Under the pieces are notes generated by a model. The model searched no databases. It was given only the letters and a program-made list of their open reading frames with translations, and was not told the DNA's origin. The translations under genes were made by a program, and so were the position numbers. Positions 1 through 8,165 of a DNA stretch of 64,000 nt are shown one piece after another (the stretch's first letter is position 1; each line of letters opens with the position of its first letter). The stretch lies in NCBI GenBank assembly GCA_963751105.1, contig CAVVTG010000002.1:2790001-2854000 (forward strand), given 5' to 3'. Source of the DNA: JACVRW01 sp963751105. Lineage in GTDB: Bacteria > Actinomycetota > Thermoleophilia > Solirubrobacterales > Thermoleophilaceae.

Positions 1-336
1 CGCGCAGCGCCACGTGATCCTTGAACGACTCGAGCTGGGCCTGCCAGCTCCCGTGAGCTCGTCCAGCCAGCGCGCCAGCTCGCCCAGTGGCTGCGGACGC
101 AGTGCGTACAGCCGCACCCGCCCGTCCTCGGGGGGGCGGCTCTCCTCGATCAGCCCGGCCTCGCGCAGGACCCGCAGGTGGCGGCTGACCGCCGGTCCCG
201 CGATGGCGAACTGGCGGTGCAGCTCGGTGGCCGTGCGCGGACCCTCGGCCAGAAGCGCGACGATGCGGCGCCTCGTGGGATCGGCAAGCGCTGTCAGCGC
301 GGCACCGTACTGCCTATCGTCAGCGATACTTATCAC
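1..336 (-). CDS. ArsR-family winged-helix transcriptional regulator (partial, frameshifted)
   Basis: From a GTG at 336 the minus strand reads MISIADDRQYGAALTALADP followed by TRRRIVALLAEGPRTATELH, the typical ArsR/SmtB N-terminus. A recognition helix (AGPAVSRHLRVLREAGLIEE) and a wing (DGRVRLYAL) follow. No metal-site cysteines are visible, so it resembles the ArsR subgroup that often sits beside SRPBCC/AHSA1-type genes. Near 50-55 the frame breaks: the family-like C-terminus (WQAQLESFKDHVAL) continues in another frame, consistent with one missing base. The gene runs off the left edge, so the partner gene is not seen. Family call is good; ligand unknown. Confidence 0.75.
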   Translation of the reverse strand, partial: MISIADDRQYGAALTALADPTRRRIVALLAEGPRTATELHRQFAIAGPAVSRHLRVLREAGLIEESRPPEDGRVRLYALRPQPLGELARWLDELTGAGRPSSSRSRITWRCA

Positions 337-368
337 GCCCGATAGATAGTAACAGCGATTCCCCCCTT

Positions 369-413
369 AGGATCCTGACTTCGCCCCCGTATGGGGGGTC
401 AATCCAGGATCCT
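369..413. terminator. Two-tier hairpin, probable terminator; copy 1 of a repeat family
   Basis: A perfect 9-bp outer stem (AGGATCCTG at 369-377 with CAGGATCCT at 405-413) encloses a C5/G5 inner stem at 384-397 with a GTAT loop. It lies between the end of the patatin gene and the start of the ArsR gene, both on the minus strand. It lacks a strong T tract. A copy with the same architecture and shared core sequence lies at 36522-36567. Confidence 0.6.
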
Positions 414-437
414 TGTGCCGCCGGCGGTGCGCGGGCC

Positions 438-1706
438 TCAGGCCTGGTCGGTCTGCCGCAGCAGCGCGCCCGTGGTCTGCTCGAGGATCCGCCGCCAGCC
501 GGCCGAGCGCTCGCGCTCCTTCGAGAACTTCTTGACCACCTTGCGGACCCGCGTGGCGGAGATCTCGATCCCGTGCTTGGCGCAGACCGCCTTGATGTCG
601 TCGTAGTCCGATGCCAGCCGCAGCGTGACCGATTCGAAGCCGTGGCGCGCGATCTCAACACGGCGCGTGAAGTTCAGGATGTTGGTCTCGAACATCAGCT
701 CGTCGTTGGGATCGGGCTCGATGAGGATGATGTCCACCCCGGGGTAGCGCTCCTTCCAGCGTGCCACCGCCTCGTGCAGGCGCTGATGGGCGATCAGCTT
801 GAAGGCCTGGTAGCCGATCTGCGGGAAGCCCATGTCTCGCACCCGCCGCACCCGGCTGCCCAGCATGGTGGGGATCACCTTCTGGAAGTCGTTCACGTAC
901 GGCACCAGCGGGTTGACCACGATCACGAACTTGGCCCCGGCCTCGACCGCCACGTCCACGTTGGTGGTGGAGCGCAGGCCGCCGTCCACGAGATGGCGGC
1001 CCTTGATCTCCACCGGCTTGTAGACCATCGGCAGCGCGGTGGACGCCGCCACGGCGCGCGCGATCGGCACGTCGTCCCAATCCGGCCCGCCGAGCACGAT
1101 CCGCTCGCAGGTGTCGAGATCGGTGGCCGGCAGGAACAGATCGTTGTCGAGCAAGCGGAAGTCGTTGACCCGGTCGGGATCGGAGAGCACCGCCTCGAGG
1201 TAATCCTGGATGCCGCTGCCGTCGTAGAGGCCGGAGGGCATCGACTCCGCGACCCCCACGGCCAGGTCGATCAGGGAGGTGCTGCTCAGCTGGGTCACCA
1301 AGTTCCGGGCCAGGCCGAGCATCCTCAGCGGGAGGAGGGCGGCGCTCTGGGCGAACTCGAGCGCGTTGGGGCGCATCAGCGTGCCCCGGTCGACGTCGCG
1401 GAAGGGCGTCGGCACCTGCTGATTGACCACCCGCATCATCTCTTCGGGGGTCACCCCGTTGGCCGCCAGGGAGGCCACGAAGGAGCCCGCGCTGGTGCCG
1501 ACATAGACGTCGAACTGGTTGACCGTGCGGTTGACCGCCAGGAGATCGAGGGCCCGCAGGGCGCCGATCTCGTAGACGCCGCCGGTGAAGCCGCCGCCCC
1601 CGAGGACCAGCGCCGTGCGCGAACGGCGTGGTCGCCGCGAGCGCGGCTTCTGCCGGCTCTGCTTGCTCTTCGCGGCCGGCTTCTCGAGCTTGACGACTTC
1701 TCCCAT
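438..1706 (-). CDS. Patatin-like phospholipase family protein
   Basis: This 422-residue protein carries the patatin catalytic signature. An oxyanion-hole loop GGGGFTGG lies near residue 37, the nucleophile elbow is GTSAGS (Ser of GxSxG), and the catalytic Asp is in LVDGG, giving a Ser-Asp dyad. Family members hydrolyse acyl esters of lipids. The ATG at 1706 (MGEVVKLEKP) is chosen because GGAGAG precedes it; a longer frame to 1904 would run into the divergently read carboxypeptidase gene. The N-terminus is basic (Lys/Arg-rich) with no signal peptide, so it is probably cytoplasmic or peripherally membrane-bound. A hairpin follows its stop. Substrate cannot be inferred. Confidence 0.88.
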   Translation of the reverse strand: MGEVVKLEKPAAKSKQSRQKPRSRRPRRSRTALVLGGGGFTGGVYEIGALRALDLLAVNRTVNQFDVYVGTSAGSFVASLAANGVTPEEMMRVVNQQVPTPFRDVDRGTLMRPNALEFAQSAALLPLRMLGLARNLVTQLSSTSLIDLAVGVAESMPSGLYDGSGIQDYLEAVLSDPDRVNDFRLLDNDLFLPATDLDTCERIVLGGPDWDDVPIARAVAASTALPMVYKPVEIKGRHLVDGGLRSTTNVDVAVEAGAKFVIVVNPLVPYVNDFQKVIPTMLGSRVRRVRDMGFPQIGYQAFKLIAHQRLHEAVARWKERYPGVDIILIEPDPNDELMFETNILNFTRRVEIARHGFESVTLRLASDYDDIKAVCAKHGIEISATRVRKVVKKFSKERERSAGWRRILEQTTGALLRQTDQA

Positions 1707-1775
1707 GAGACTCTCCAGTATGGCCGAGGCGGTGGCGGACCGCTCCGGAAGGGCCGCTAGCGTGTTCCGGGCTCC

Positions 1776-3011
1776 ATGCGCCGGATCGCCCTTCTCAGCG
1801 CCCTCGTGCTCGCCCTCGCGCCCGCCTCTGCGGCCGCCGACGAGGCACTGGTCAAGCGCCTCACCCGCTACATCGGCGCGGCCGGGTCCAGCTCCGGCGC
1901 CCACGTGGTGAACCTCGACAGCGGTGAGACCCTGTTCAGCTGGAACCAGAACCGCGCCCGGATCCTCGCCTCCAACACCAAGCTGTTCACCACCGCCGCC
2001 GCCCTGGCGCGCTTCGGGACCGAGGGCACACTCGGAACGGAGGTCCTGAGCTCGGGCACGCTCGGCGAGGACGGCGTGTTCAGCGGCAGCCTCTACCTGC
2101 GCGGGGGCGGCGATCCCACTTTCGGCACCAAGAGCTTCACCAAGCGCAGCTACGGCGGCGGGGCCAGCGTGGAGCGGCTGGCGGCTCTGATCGAGCAGGC
2201 CGGCATCGAGCGGGTCAGCGGGCGCATCTACGGCGACGAATCTCAGTTCGACTCTCTGCGCGGCGGGCCGGAATCGCGCTTCGGGACCTCGATCTGGGTG
2301 GGCCCGCTCAGCGCCCTGTCCTTTAACCGCGGTCTCGGCAACCCCGGAGGCAGCTCGTTCCAGGTCAACCCGCCCGCGTTCGCCGCCCTACAGCTGGACG
2401 CGGCGCTGGAGCGCCGCGGAATCAAGGTGAGGCTGCGGCCCCGTGCCGGCACGGCGCCGGCGGAGGGCGACGTGCTGGCCAGCGTGGACTCTCCGCCGAT
2501 GGAGCGCCTGATCGAGCTGACCAACAAGCCGTCGGACAACTTCTTCGCCGAGATCCTGCTGAAGGACCTGGCTCTCCAGGCCGGAGGCAAGGGCACGACC
2601 CGAGCCGGCGCCAAGCTCGCCGCCGGCTACGCCCGCCGCCTCGGCTCGCGAGCCCGGCTGGTGGACGGCTCCGGCCTGTCACGCGGCAACCGCGCCTCGC
2701 CGCGCGAGGTGGTGGACTTGCTGGCCGCGATGGACGAGCTCGACGACCAGGAGTTCGGCGACCAGTACATCGACTCGCTCGCCGTGGCGGGCCGCGACGG
2801 CACGCTGGCCACCCGCATGCGCCGGGGCGTCGCGCGCTACCGCTGCACCGGCAAGACGGGCACGCTCTCGAACGTCAGTGCGCTCTCGGGCTACTGCGAG
2901 ATCCGCTCGGGTGACCTGGTCGCCTTCTCGATCCTGATGAACAACGTCTATCCCGGCAGCGCCCGGGGCCTCCAGGACGCGATGGTGCAGGCGATCGCCG
3001 CCGTCAGGTGA
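1776..3011 (+). CDS. dacB: D-alanyl-D-alanine carboxypeptidase/endopeptidase (PBP4/DacB type)
   Basis: This 411-residue protein is a peptidase S13 penicillin-binding protein that trims peptidoglycan stem peptides outside the membrane. It starts with a signal peptide (hydrophobic core ALLSALVLALAPASA, cleavage near AAA/DE). All three catalytic motifs are visible: SxxK as SNTK near residue 67, SxN as SDN near residue 253, and KTG as GKTGTLSN near residue 354. It is divergent from the patatin gene and converges with ligA, overlapping its 3' end by 8 bases. Length is slightly short for class C low-mass PBPs. Confidence 0.9.
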   Translation: MRRIALLSALVLALAPASAAADEALVKRLTRYIGAAGSSSGAHVVNLDSGETLFSWNQNRARILASNTKLFTTAAALARFGTEGTLGTEVLSSGTLGEDGVFSGSLYLRGGGDPTFGTKSFTKRSYGGGASVERLAALIEQAGIERVSGRIYGDESQFDSLRGGPESRFGTSIWVGPLSALSFNRGLGNPGGSSFQVNPPAFAALQLDAALERRGIKVRLRPRAGTAPAEGDVLASVDSPPMERLIELTNKPSDNFFAEILLKDLALQAGGKGTTRAGAKLAAGYARRLGSRARLVDGSGLSRGNRASPREVVDLLAAMDELDDQEFGDQYIDSLAVAGRDGTLATRMRRGVARYRCTGKTGTLSNVSALSGYCEIRSGDLVAFSILMNNVYPGSARGLQDAMVQAIAAVR

Positions 3012-5007
3012 GCTCGAGCAGCCGCTCCTCGTCGATGATCTCGGTCCCGAGATCCTTTGCCTTGGCGTACTTGCTGCCGGCGTCCTCGCCGGCGAGCAGG
3101 TAGTCGGTCTTCTTCGACACCGATCCCGTGACCTTGCCTCCGGCGCTCTCGATGCGGCGGGTGGCCTCCTCGCGCGAGAGACTGGGCAGCGTGCCGGTGA
3201 TCACCAGCGTCTTGCCCACGAGCGGTCCCTCGTCAGGGGGAGCCGGCCCCTCCTCCTCCAGCCGGAGGCCGTGCCCTCGCAGCTTGGCCACGAGCTCGCG
3301 CACGCGGTCCTCGGCCAGCGTGTCGTGCACTGTGGCGGCGAGCACCGGCCCCATGCCCTCCACCTCGGTGAGCTGCTCCGGCGACGCGTCGAGCAGAGCG
3401 TCCATCGAGCGCAAGTGGCGGGCCAGGTTGCGCGCGTTGACGTAGCCGATGCCGGGCAGGCCGAGCCCGTACAGGACGCGCTCGAAGGGCTGCTGGCGCG
3501 AGGCGTCGACAGCGGCGACGAGGTTGCCGGCGGAGATCTCGGCGAAGCGGTCGAGTTGGGTCAGGCGCTCGACGGTGAGGTCGTAGATGTCGGCGAAGCT
3601 CTCGATCAGGCCCTCGTCGAGGAAGCGGCGCACGTTCTCCTCGCCCAGGCCGTCTATGTCCATGGCGCCCACGAAGTGCTTGACGGCCTGGAACACCTGG
3701 CCCGGGCACGAGGCGCGGTTGGGGCAGATGGTCCAGACGCCGCCCTCGGGCTTGACCGTGGGCGTGTCACAGGCCGGGCAGCGTTCCGGGGGCTCGGGCT
3801 GGGGACTTCGGCGCTTCCGCCGCTGAGCCTTGGAGGTGGGTGACACGACCTGCGGGATCACGTCGCCCGCCCGCATCACGATCACCTCGTCGCCCTTGCG
3901 CACGTCCTTTCGCTTGAGGTCCTCCTCGTTGTGCAGCGTGGCCATCCCCACGGTCACCCCGGACACCTGCACCGGCTCCAGCACCGCGAAGGGCACCATG
4001 TGACCCGTCCGGCCCACGTTCCAGGCCACGTCGCGCAGGGTGGTGGTGGCCGTGGTGGGCGCGAACTTCCACGCGATCGCCCCTCGTGGCTCGCGACCCA
4101 CGACACCGAGCTGGCGTTGCAGGTCGAGGTCGTCGACCTTGACCACCACGCCGTCGATCTCGAAGTCGAGCGTGTGGCGGCGCTCCTCCCAGCCGCGGCA
4201 GGCGCCCACCACCTCGTCGACCGTGTCGTGGACCTCCACCCCGTCGTTGACCCGGAAGCCGTGGTCGCGCAGCCACTCGAGCGAGTCGTGGTGCGACTCG
4301 AACTCGAGGCCGTCGAGCGCGCCGATCCCGTAGCACCACATCGACAGCGGCCGTGAGGCTGCGAGCTGGGGGTCGAGCTGGCGGATCGAGCCCGCCGCGG
4401 TGTTGCGCGGGTTGGCGTACGTGGGCTCGCCCGCCGCGGCCCGCTGCTCGTTGAGCTTGGCGAAGGCGGCCAGCGGCAGGTAGATCTCGCCTCGCACCTC
4501 GAGCAGCGGCGGCGCGCCCTCCACGCGGAGGGGGACCGCGCCGATCGTGCGGAGGTTCTGGGTCACGTCCTCGCCCACCTCTCCGTTGCCCCGAGTGGCG
4601 CCGCGCACCAGCAGGCCGTCCTCGTAGACGAGCGAGATGGCCAGGCCGTCGATCTTGGGCTCGGTGACGAAGCGCACCTCGCCCATCTCCACGCCCTGCC
4701 GGGCCAGGTAGCGCTCGCTGCGCACGACCCAGGCGGCCAGCTCGTCCTCGTTGCGCGCGTTGGCCAGTGAGAGCATCGGCTGCAGGTGCCGGATCTCGCG
4801 GAACTTGTCCAGCGGGGCGCCGCCCACGCGCTGCGTAGGGGAGTCGGGGGTACGCAGCTCGGCGTGCTCGGCCTCCAGGTCGCGCAGCTCGTTGAGCAGC
4901 TCGTCGTACTCGACGTCGGAGATCTCCGGGTCGTCGAGGACGTAGTAGCGGTGGCCGTGGTGCTCGAGCTGCCTGCGCAGCTCCGCTGCCCGTTTCTCTG
5001 CGCTCAC
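3004..5007 (-). CDS. ligA: NAD-dependent DNA ligase LigA
   Basis: At 667 residues it has the usual LigA length and order: Ia domain, adenylation domain with the nucleotide-accepting Lys in EPKIDGLA, OB fold, four-cysteine zinc finger (CPAC...CPNRASC), helix-hairpin-helix repeats and a C-terminal BRCT domain (GKTLVITGTLPSLSREEA). It seals nicks during replication and repair using NAD+. The start overlaps the surE stop by four bases (ATGA), so the two are probably co-transcribed and translationally coupled. Confidence 0.97.
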   Translation of the reverse strand: MSAEKRAAELRRQLEHHGHRYYVLDDPEISDVEYDELLNELRDLEAEHAELRTPDSPTQRVGGAPLDKFREIRHLQPMLSLANARNEDELAAWVVRSERYLARQGVEMGEVRFVTEPKIDGLAISLVYEDGLLVRGATRGNGEVGEDVTQNLRTIGAVPLRVEGAPPLLEVRGEIYLPLAAFAKLNEQRAAAGEPTYANPRNTAAGSIRQLDPQLAASRPLSMWCYGIGALDGLEFESHHDSLEWLRDHGFRVNDGVEVHDTVDEVVGACRGWEERRHTLDFEIDGVVVKVDDLDLQRQLGVVGREPRGAIAWKFAPTTATTTLRDVAWNVGRTGHMVPFAVLEPVQVSGVTVGMATLHNEEDLKRKDVRKGDEVIVMRAGDVIPQVVSPTSKAQRRKRRSPQPEPPERCPACDTPTVKPEGGVWTICPNRASCPGQVFQAVKHFVGAMDIDGLGEENVRRFLDEGLIESFADIYDLTVERLTQLDRFAEISAGNLVAAVDASRQQPFERVLYGLGLPGIGYVNARNLARHLRSMDALLDASPEQLTEVEGMGPVLAATVHDTLAEDRVRELVAKLRGHGLRLEEEGPAPPDEGPLVGKTLVITGTLPSLSREEATRRIESAGGKVTGSVSKKTDYLLAGEDAGSKYAKAKDLGTEIIDEERLLELT

Positions 5008-5822
5008 GCCCGCCGGGCGGCCGGGCGCAGCAGCCCTTCGAGGTCGAAGCCGGCGAGCTGCTCGACCCCCGCCTGGTCGGTCAGGTCGAAGTGCAGCGGG
5101 GTGACCGCGATCTGCCCCTCGGCGATCGCCGCGAAGTCCGTGCCCTCCTCGTCGTGGTAGCTCGGCATCTCGCTGTAGATGCGATAGCGGCGCCGGCCAC
5201 CGTCCTCCTCGGTGAGCTCCATCTGGTCGCGATAGTCACGCTTGCCCAGCCGGCACGCGCAGACGCCCCTGGGCCGGCCGGTGGGAGCGTTGACGTTGAG
5301 CAGAGTTCCGTCGGGGATCGGCACACCTTCGAGCTGCTCGACCAGGCGGGCCACGAAGGCGGCCACGGGCTCGAAGTCCTCCCGCTGCCAGCGGGCGCCG
5401 GCCCGGAAGTCCATCTCACCGTGGTCGGCCTGCTGCGAGACGGCCACGGCAGGTATGCCCAGCACCACGCCCTCCAGAGCCGCGGCGACCGTGCCCGAGT
5501 AGGTGATGTCGTCGCCGAGGTTGGCGCCGTGGTTGATGCCCGAGACGATCAGCTCGGGCACGAACTCGATCAGCCCCAGCGCGGCGAAGCGCACGCAGTC
5601 CACGGGGGTGCCGTCGGTGGCGAACCCGGTGGTCCCGTCGCCGAACTCCACCTCCTCCACCCAGAGCGGATGGCGGATCGTGATGCTGCGGGCGGTAGCG
5701 CTCCGGTTGGAGTCCGGCGCGATCACCGCGAGCTCGATATCGGGGATCTCGAGCAGGGCCTGACGCATGACGTTGAGGCCCGTGGCGGTGATGCCGTCGT
5801 CGTTTACCAGGAGGACTTTCAA
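5004..5822 (-). CDS. surE: 5'/3'-nucleotidase SurE
   Basis: This 272-residue protein begins MKVLLVNDDGI, whose adjacent Asp residues bind the divalent metal of the SurE family. It also has the conserved SGINHGANLGDDITYSGTV block and the PVDCVR segment. SurE removes phosphate from nucleoside 5'- and 3'-monophosphates. The start is TTG at 5822, chosen from homology because no strong Shine-Dalgarno is visible. It lies 16 bases after the truA stop and overlaps ligA, so a truA-surE-ligA unit is likely. Confidence 0.95.
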   Translation of the reverse strand: MKVLLVNDDGITATGLNVMRQALLEIPDIELAVIAPDSNRSATARSITIRHPLWVEEVEFGDGTTGFATDGTPVDCVRFAALGLIEFVPELIVSGINHGANLGDDITYSGTVAAALEGVVLGIPAVAVSQQADHGEMDFRAGARWQREDFEPVAAFVARLVEQLEGVPIPDGTLLNVNAPTGRPRGVCACRLGKRDYRDQMELTEEDGGRRRYRIYSEMPSYHDEEGTDFAAIAEGQIAVTPLHFDLTDQAGVEQLAGFDLEGLLRPAARRA

Positions 5823-5838
5823 GGCGGTTTGAGACTAC

Positions 5839-7359
5839 TCAGTAGGAGACGCTGTCCAGGTAGAGGCCGTGGGCCGGTGCGGTCGCCCCCGCGGCCCTGC
5901 GAGGCTGTCCCTCGAGTAGTCGCTCGAAGTCGGCCGAGCTGACACCCTCGAGCATCGTTCCCACCAGCACGCGAACCATGGAGCGCATGAAGGTGTCCGC
6001 CTCGATCCGGAAGGTGAGCAGGTCCTCGCCCTCGTCGATCCACTCCGCCCGGAGCACCGTGCGCTCGAAGCGCTGGTGGTAGGTGTCGGTGGGCGTGAAC
6101 GCGGTGAAGTCGTGTGTGCCCTCGAGCACGGCGGCGCAGGCGTTCAGCTCGCCGCGGTCCAGCGGCTTGGGCCACCACAGCGCGCGGCCCCGCTCGAAGG
6201 CGCTGGGCGCCGACCGGGTGAGCACGCGGTAGCTGTAGCCGCGGCTGCGCGCGTCGCGGCGGGCGTCGAAGCCGTCGGGCGCGAGCTCGCTGGCCAGCAC
6301 GGCCACGTCGTGGGGCAGCAGCGCGTTGAGATTTCGGCGCGGCGCCGGGTCGCCCGGGTGGCTGGCCACCTGGCCGCGGGCGTGGACACCGCGGTCGGTG
6401 CGGCCGGCGACGGTGAGCGTCACCGGGCCGGGCAGCAGCGTCCCGAGAGCCTCCTCGAGCACTCCCTGGACGGTACGCCGCCCGGGCTGGGGGGCCCACC
6501 CGGCGAAGTCCGTGCCGTCGTACTCGAGGAGAAGCCGCGCCGTCAGGACCGGTGCCCGTCCTAGCCGCGCCGGCGCGCGACGATCACGGCGTACTCGTGT
6601 TCGATCTCCGTGGGTCGCGTCGCCGCCCCAGCGCCGCACCAGCTCGAGCAGCTCGGCGCGCATCTCCTCGTACTGCTCGGGCGGGAGATTGCGGCGGGCG
6701 AGGGCCCAGTTGGGGGCGATCGCCTCGACCTCGGCCGCCAGCGCCTCGGGCGAATCGGCGCTCCACGTGAGCGTGCGCGTGTCCACCTCCACACGCGCGG
6801 CCAGGCCCTCGAAGCGGCTCTTGGCCGTCTCCTCCACCGCCCACTCCTCGGGAACGGGCAGATCGGCCGCCGGCGGCTGATAGCGGCGGCCGAGCTGGAA
6901 GAGCTCCGAGGAGAAGCTGCCCGGCGTCCACGCCGTGAGACCGACCGTGTTGCCCGGGCGGACCACCCGGAAGAGCTCGCGCGCCACCACCTCCGGGCGG
7001 GGCGCGATCATCGCCCCGAAGACCGAGCCCACGCAGTCGAAGCGCTCGGCCTCGAAGGGCAGCGCCTCCGCGTCCCCGAGCACCCACTCGACGTCGTAGC
7101 CCTCGGCAGCCGAGCGCGCCCGGCCCAGCTCCACCATGTCGGGGGAGAAGTCGGAGGCCACCACGCTCGCGCCCTCCGCGGCGCAGGCCAGCGCGAAGTT
7201 TCCGTCGCCGGCGCCGACGTCGAGGACCTCCTGACCGGCGGAGACCGCGCAGGCGTTGCACAGCTCGACGGCCGCGGGCCGGAGGATCTCCGACAGCCTC
7301 GAGTAGTCACCCAGCGCCCACATGGCTCGCTGGCGGTCCTTGATCTCGTCGACTTCCAT
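5839..7359 (-). CDS. truA: Joined ORF: SAM-dependent methyltransferase + tRNA pseudouridine synthase TruA
   Basis: The uninterrupted frame encodes 506 residues. Residues 1-250 are a class I methyltransferase (SAM motif VLDVGAGDGNFAL, motif II DAEALPF). Residues from about 272 are TruA, with catalytic Asp in AGRTDRGVHARGQV, which makes pseudouridine at tRNA positions 38-40. The join is suspicious. One base past 6612-6614 in another frame the methyltransferase would end naturally as TEIEHEYAVIVARRRG with a stop at 6561-6563. TruA homology begins at TARLLLEYDG just after a CTG at 6546, with no ATG or GTG nearby. Most likely two adjacent genes (methyltransferase 6561-7359; truA about 5839-6546) were merged by an extra G on the plus strand. 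A true fusion is less likely. Confidence 0.85.
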   Translation of the reverse strand: MEVDEIKDRQRAMWALGDYSRLSEILRPAAVELCNACAVSAGQEVLDVGAGDGNFALACAAEGASVVASDFSPDMVELGRARSAAEGYDVEWVLGDAEALPFEAERFDCVGSVFGAMIAPRPEVVARELFRVVRPGNTVGLTAWTPGSFSSELFQLGRRYQPPAADLPVPEEWAVEETAKSRFEGLAARVEVDTRTLTWSADSPEALAAEVEAIAPNWALARRNLPPEQYEEMRAELLELVRRWGGDATHGDRTRVRRDRRAPARLGRAPVLTARLLLEYDGTDFAGWAPQPGRRTVQGVLEEALGTLLPGPVTLTVAGRTDRGVHARGQVASHPGDPAPRRNLNALLPHDVAVLASELAPDGFDARRDARSRGYSYRVLTRSAPSAFERGRALWWPKPLDRGELNACAAVLEGTHDFTAFTPTDTYHQRFERTVLRAEWIDEGEDLLTFRIEADTFMRSMVRVLVGTMLEGVSSADFERLLEGQPRRAAGATAPAHGLYLDSVSY

Positions 7360-7397
7360 GTGGGCGGATCCTAAGGGCTGGTAACAATGGGACGGGA

Positions 7398-7853
7398 GTG
7401 CGCGTCTCGGCCAAAACCGACTACGGGGTGCGGGCCCTGCTCGAGCTCGCCGTGGCCGACAACGGCCCGGTCAAGGGCGAGCGCCTGGCCCAGTCACAGT
7501 CGATACCGCTGAAGTTCCTCGAGAACATCCTCACGGACCTGCGCCACGCCGGCATCGTGCGCGCCCAGCGCGGCGCGGAGGGCGGCTACTGGCTGGCCAA
7601 GCCCGCGGCGGAGGTCACGCTCGGAGCGGTGATCCGCGCGGTGGACGGACCGCTGGCCAGCGTCCGCGGTGAGGCTCCCGAGGAGGTCGAGTACGAAGGC
7701 GCGGCAGAGAACCTGCAGGTGGTGTGGATCGCCCTGCGCGCGAGCATGCGCTCGGTGGTGGACGAGATCACCCTGGCCGACGTCGTGGCCGGCCGCATGC
7801 CGGCGAGGGTCAAGCGGCTGACCGAGTCGCCGGACGCCTGGGCGCGACGGTAG
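7398..7853 (+). CDS. Rrf2-family transcriptional regulator (cysteine-free)
   Basis: This 151-residue protein shows the Rrf2 fold: an N-terminal winged helix (MRVSAKTDYGVRALLELA), the recognition segment (IPLKFLENILTDLRHAGIV) and the wing RGAEGGYWLAKP. It has no cysteine, so it cannot bind an Fe-S cluster like IscR or NsrR. It is closer in style to CymR, the Rrf2 regulator of sulfur metabolism. It faces the sulfate importer operon across a 312-base intergenic stretch, so regulation of sulfate uptake is a reasonable inference. GTG at 7398 is the start because the nearby ATG at 7387 is out of frame. Confidence 0.88.
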   Translation: MRVSAKTDYGVRALLELAVADNGPVKGERLAQSQSIPLKFLENILTDLRHAGIVRAQRGAEGGYWLAKPAAEVTLGAVIRAVDGPLASVRGEAPEEVEYEGAAENLQVVWIALRASMRSVVDEITLADVVAGRMPARVKRLTESPDAWARR

Positions 7854-7864
7854 GGGGTACCGCT

Positions 7865-8160
7865 CGGCTTCGGTTTGCGTGCTCCGCTCGGTCCTGCGCG
7901 TCGGGGCCGGCGTGGTCAGATTGGCTGGGGAAGGGGTAATCCCGGCCTGGCTTGGCGGTCCGTACGTTTGGCATGTATTTCATGCAGAACGTTCCACACA
8001 GGCCGGGAGCCGACGGCGCCTGACGCGAAACACACCCCTATAGGGCCATAAGTCGTCGGACGCCCACCCGAACGGACCATCCTTATCCCCTTCCCCAGCA
8101 GCTCGCGGGCGCCCCGAAGCGCCGCGCAGCGCCCGAGCGGAGCGCCGAGCGAGCGGTAGA
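7865..8160. repeat. Inverted pair of a dispersed intergenic element between convergent genes
   Basis: This gene-free stretch of about 310 bases separates two convergent genes. A block at 7881-7937 (GCTCCGCTCGG ... TTGGCTGGGGAAGGGG) recurs inverted at about 8087-8143 (CCCCTTCCCCAGC ... CGAGCGGAGCG). Between them, at 8034-8068, is a CCCTATAGGG palindrome followed by AAGTCGTCGGACGCCCACC. The same palindrome-like core, AAGTCGTC core, CCCCTTCCCCAGC and CGAGCGGAGCGC occur in the same order at 15417-15540. I see no credible protein or tRNA here. A bidirectional terminator or mobile-repeat remnant is possible. Confidence 0.6.
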
Positions 8161-8165
8161 GGCGC

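Noticed and set aside
6544..6620. Programmed ribosomal frameshifting between the methyltransferase and TruA.
   Set aside because: No slippery heptamer or downstream pseudoknot is evident, and the same one-base pattern occurs in unrelated genes including rplF.
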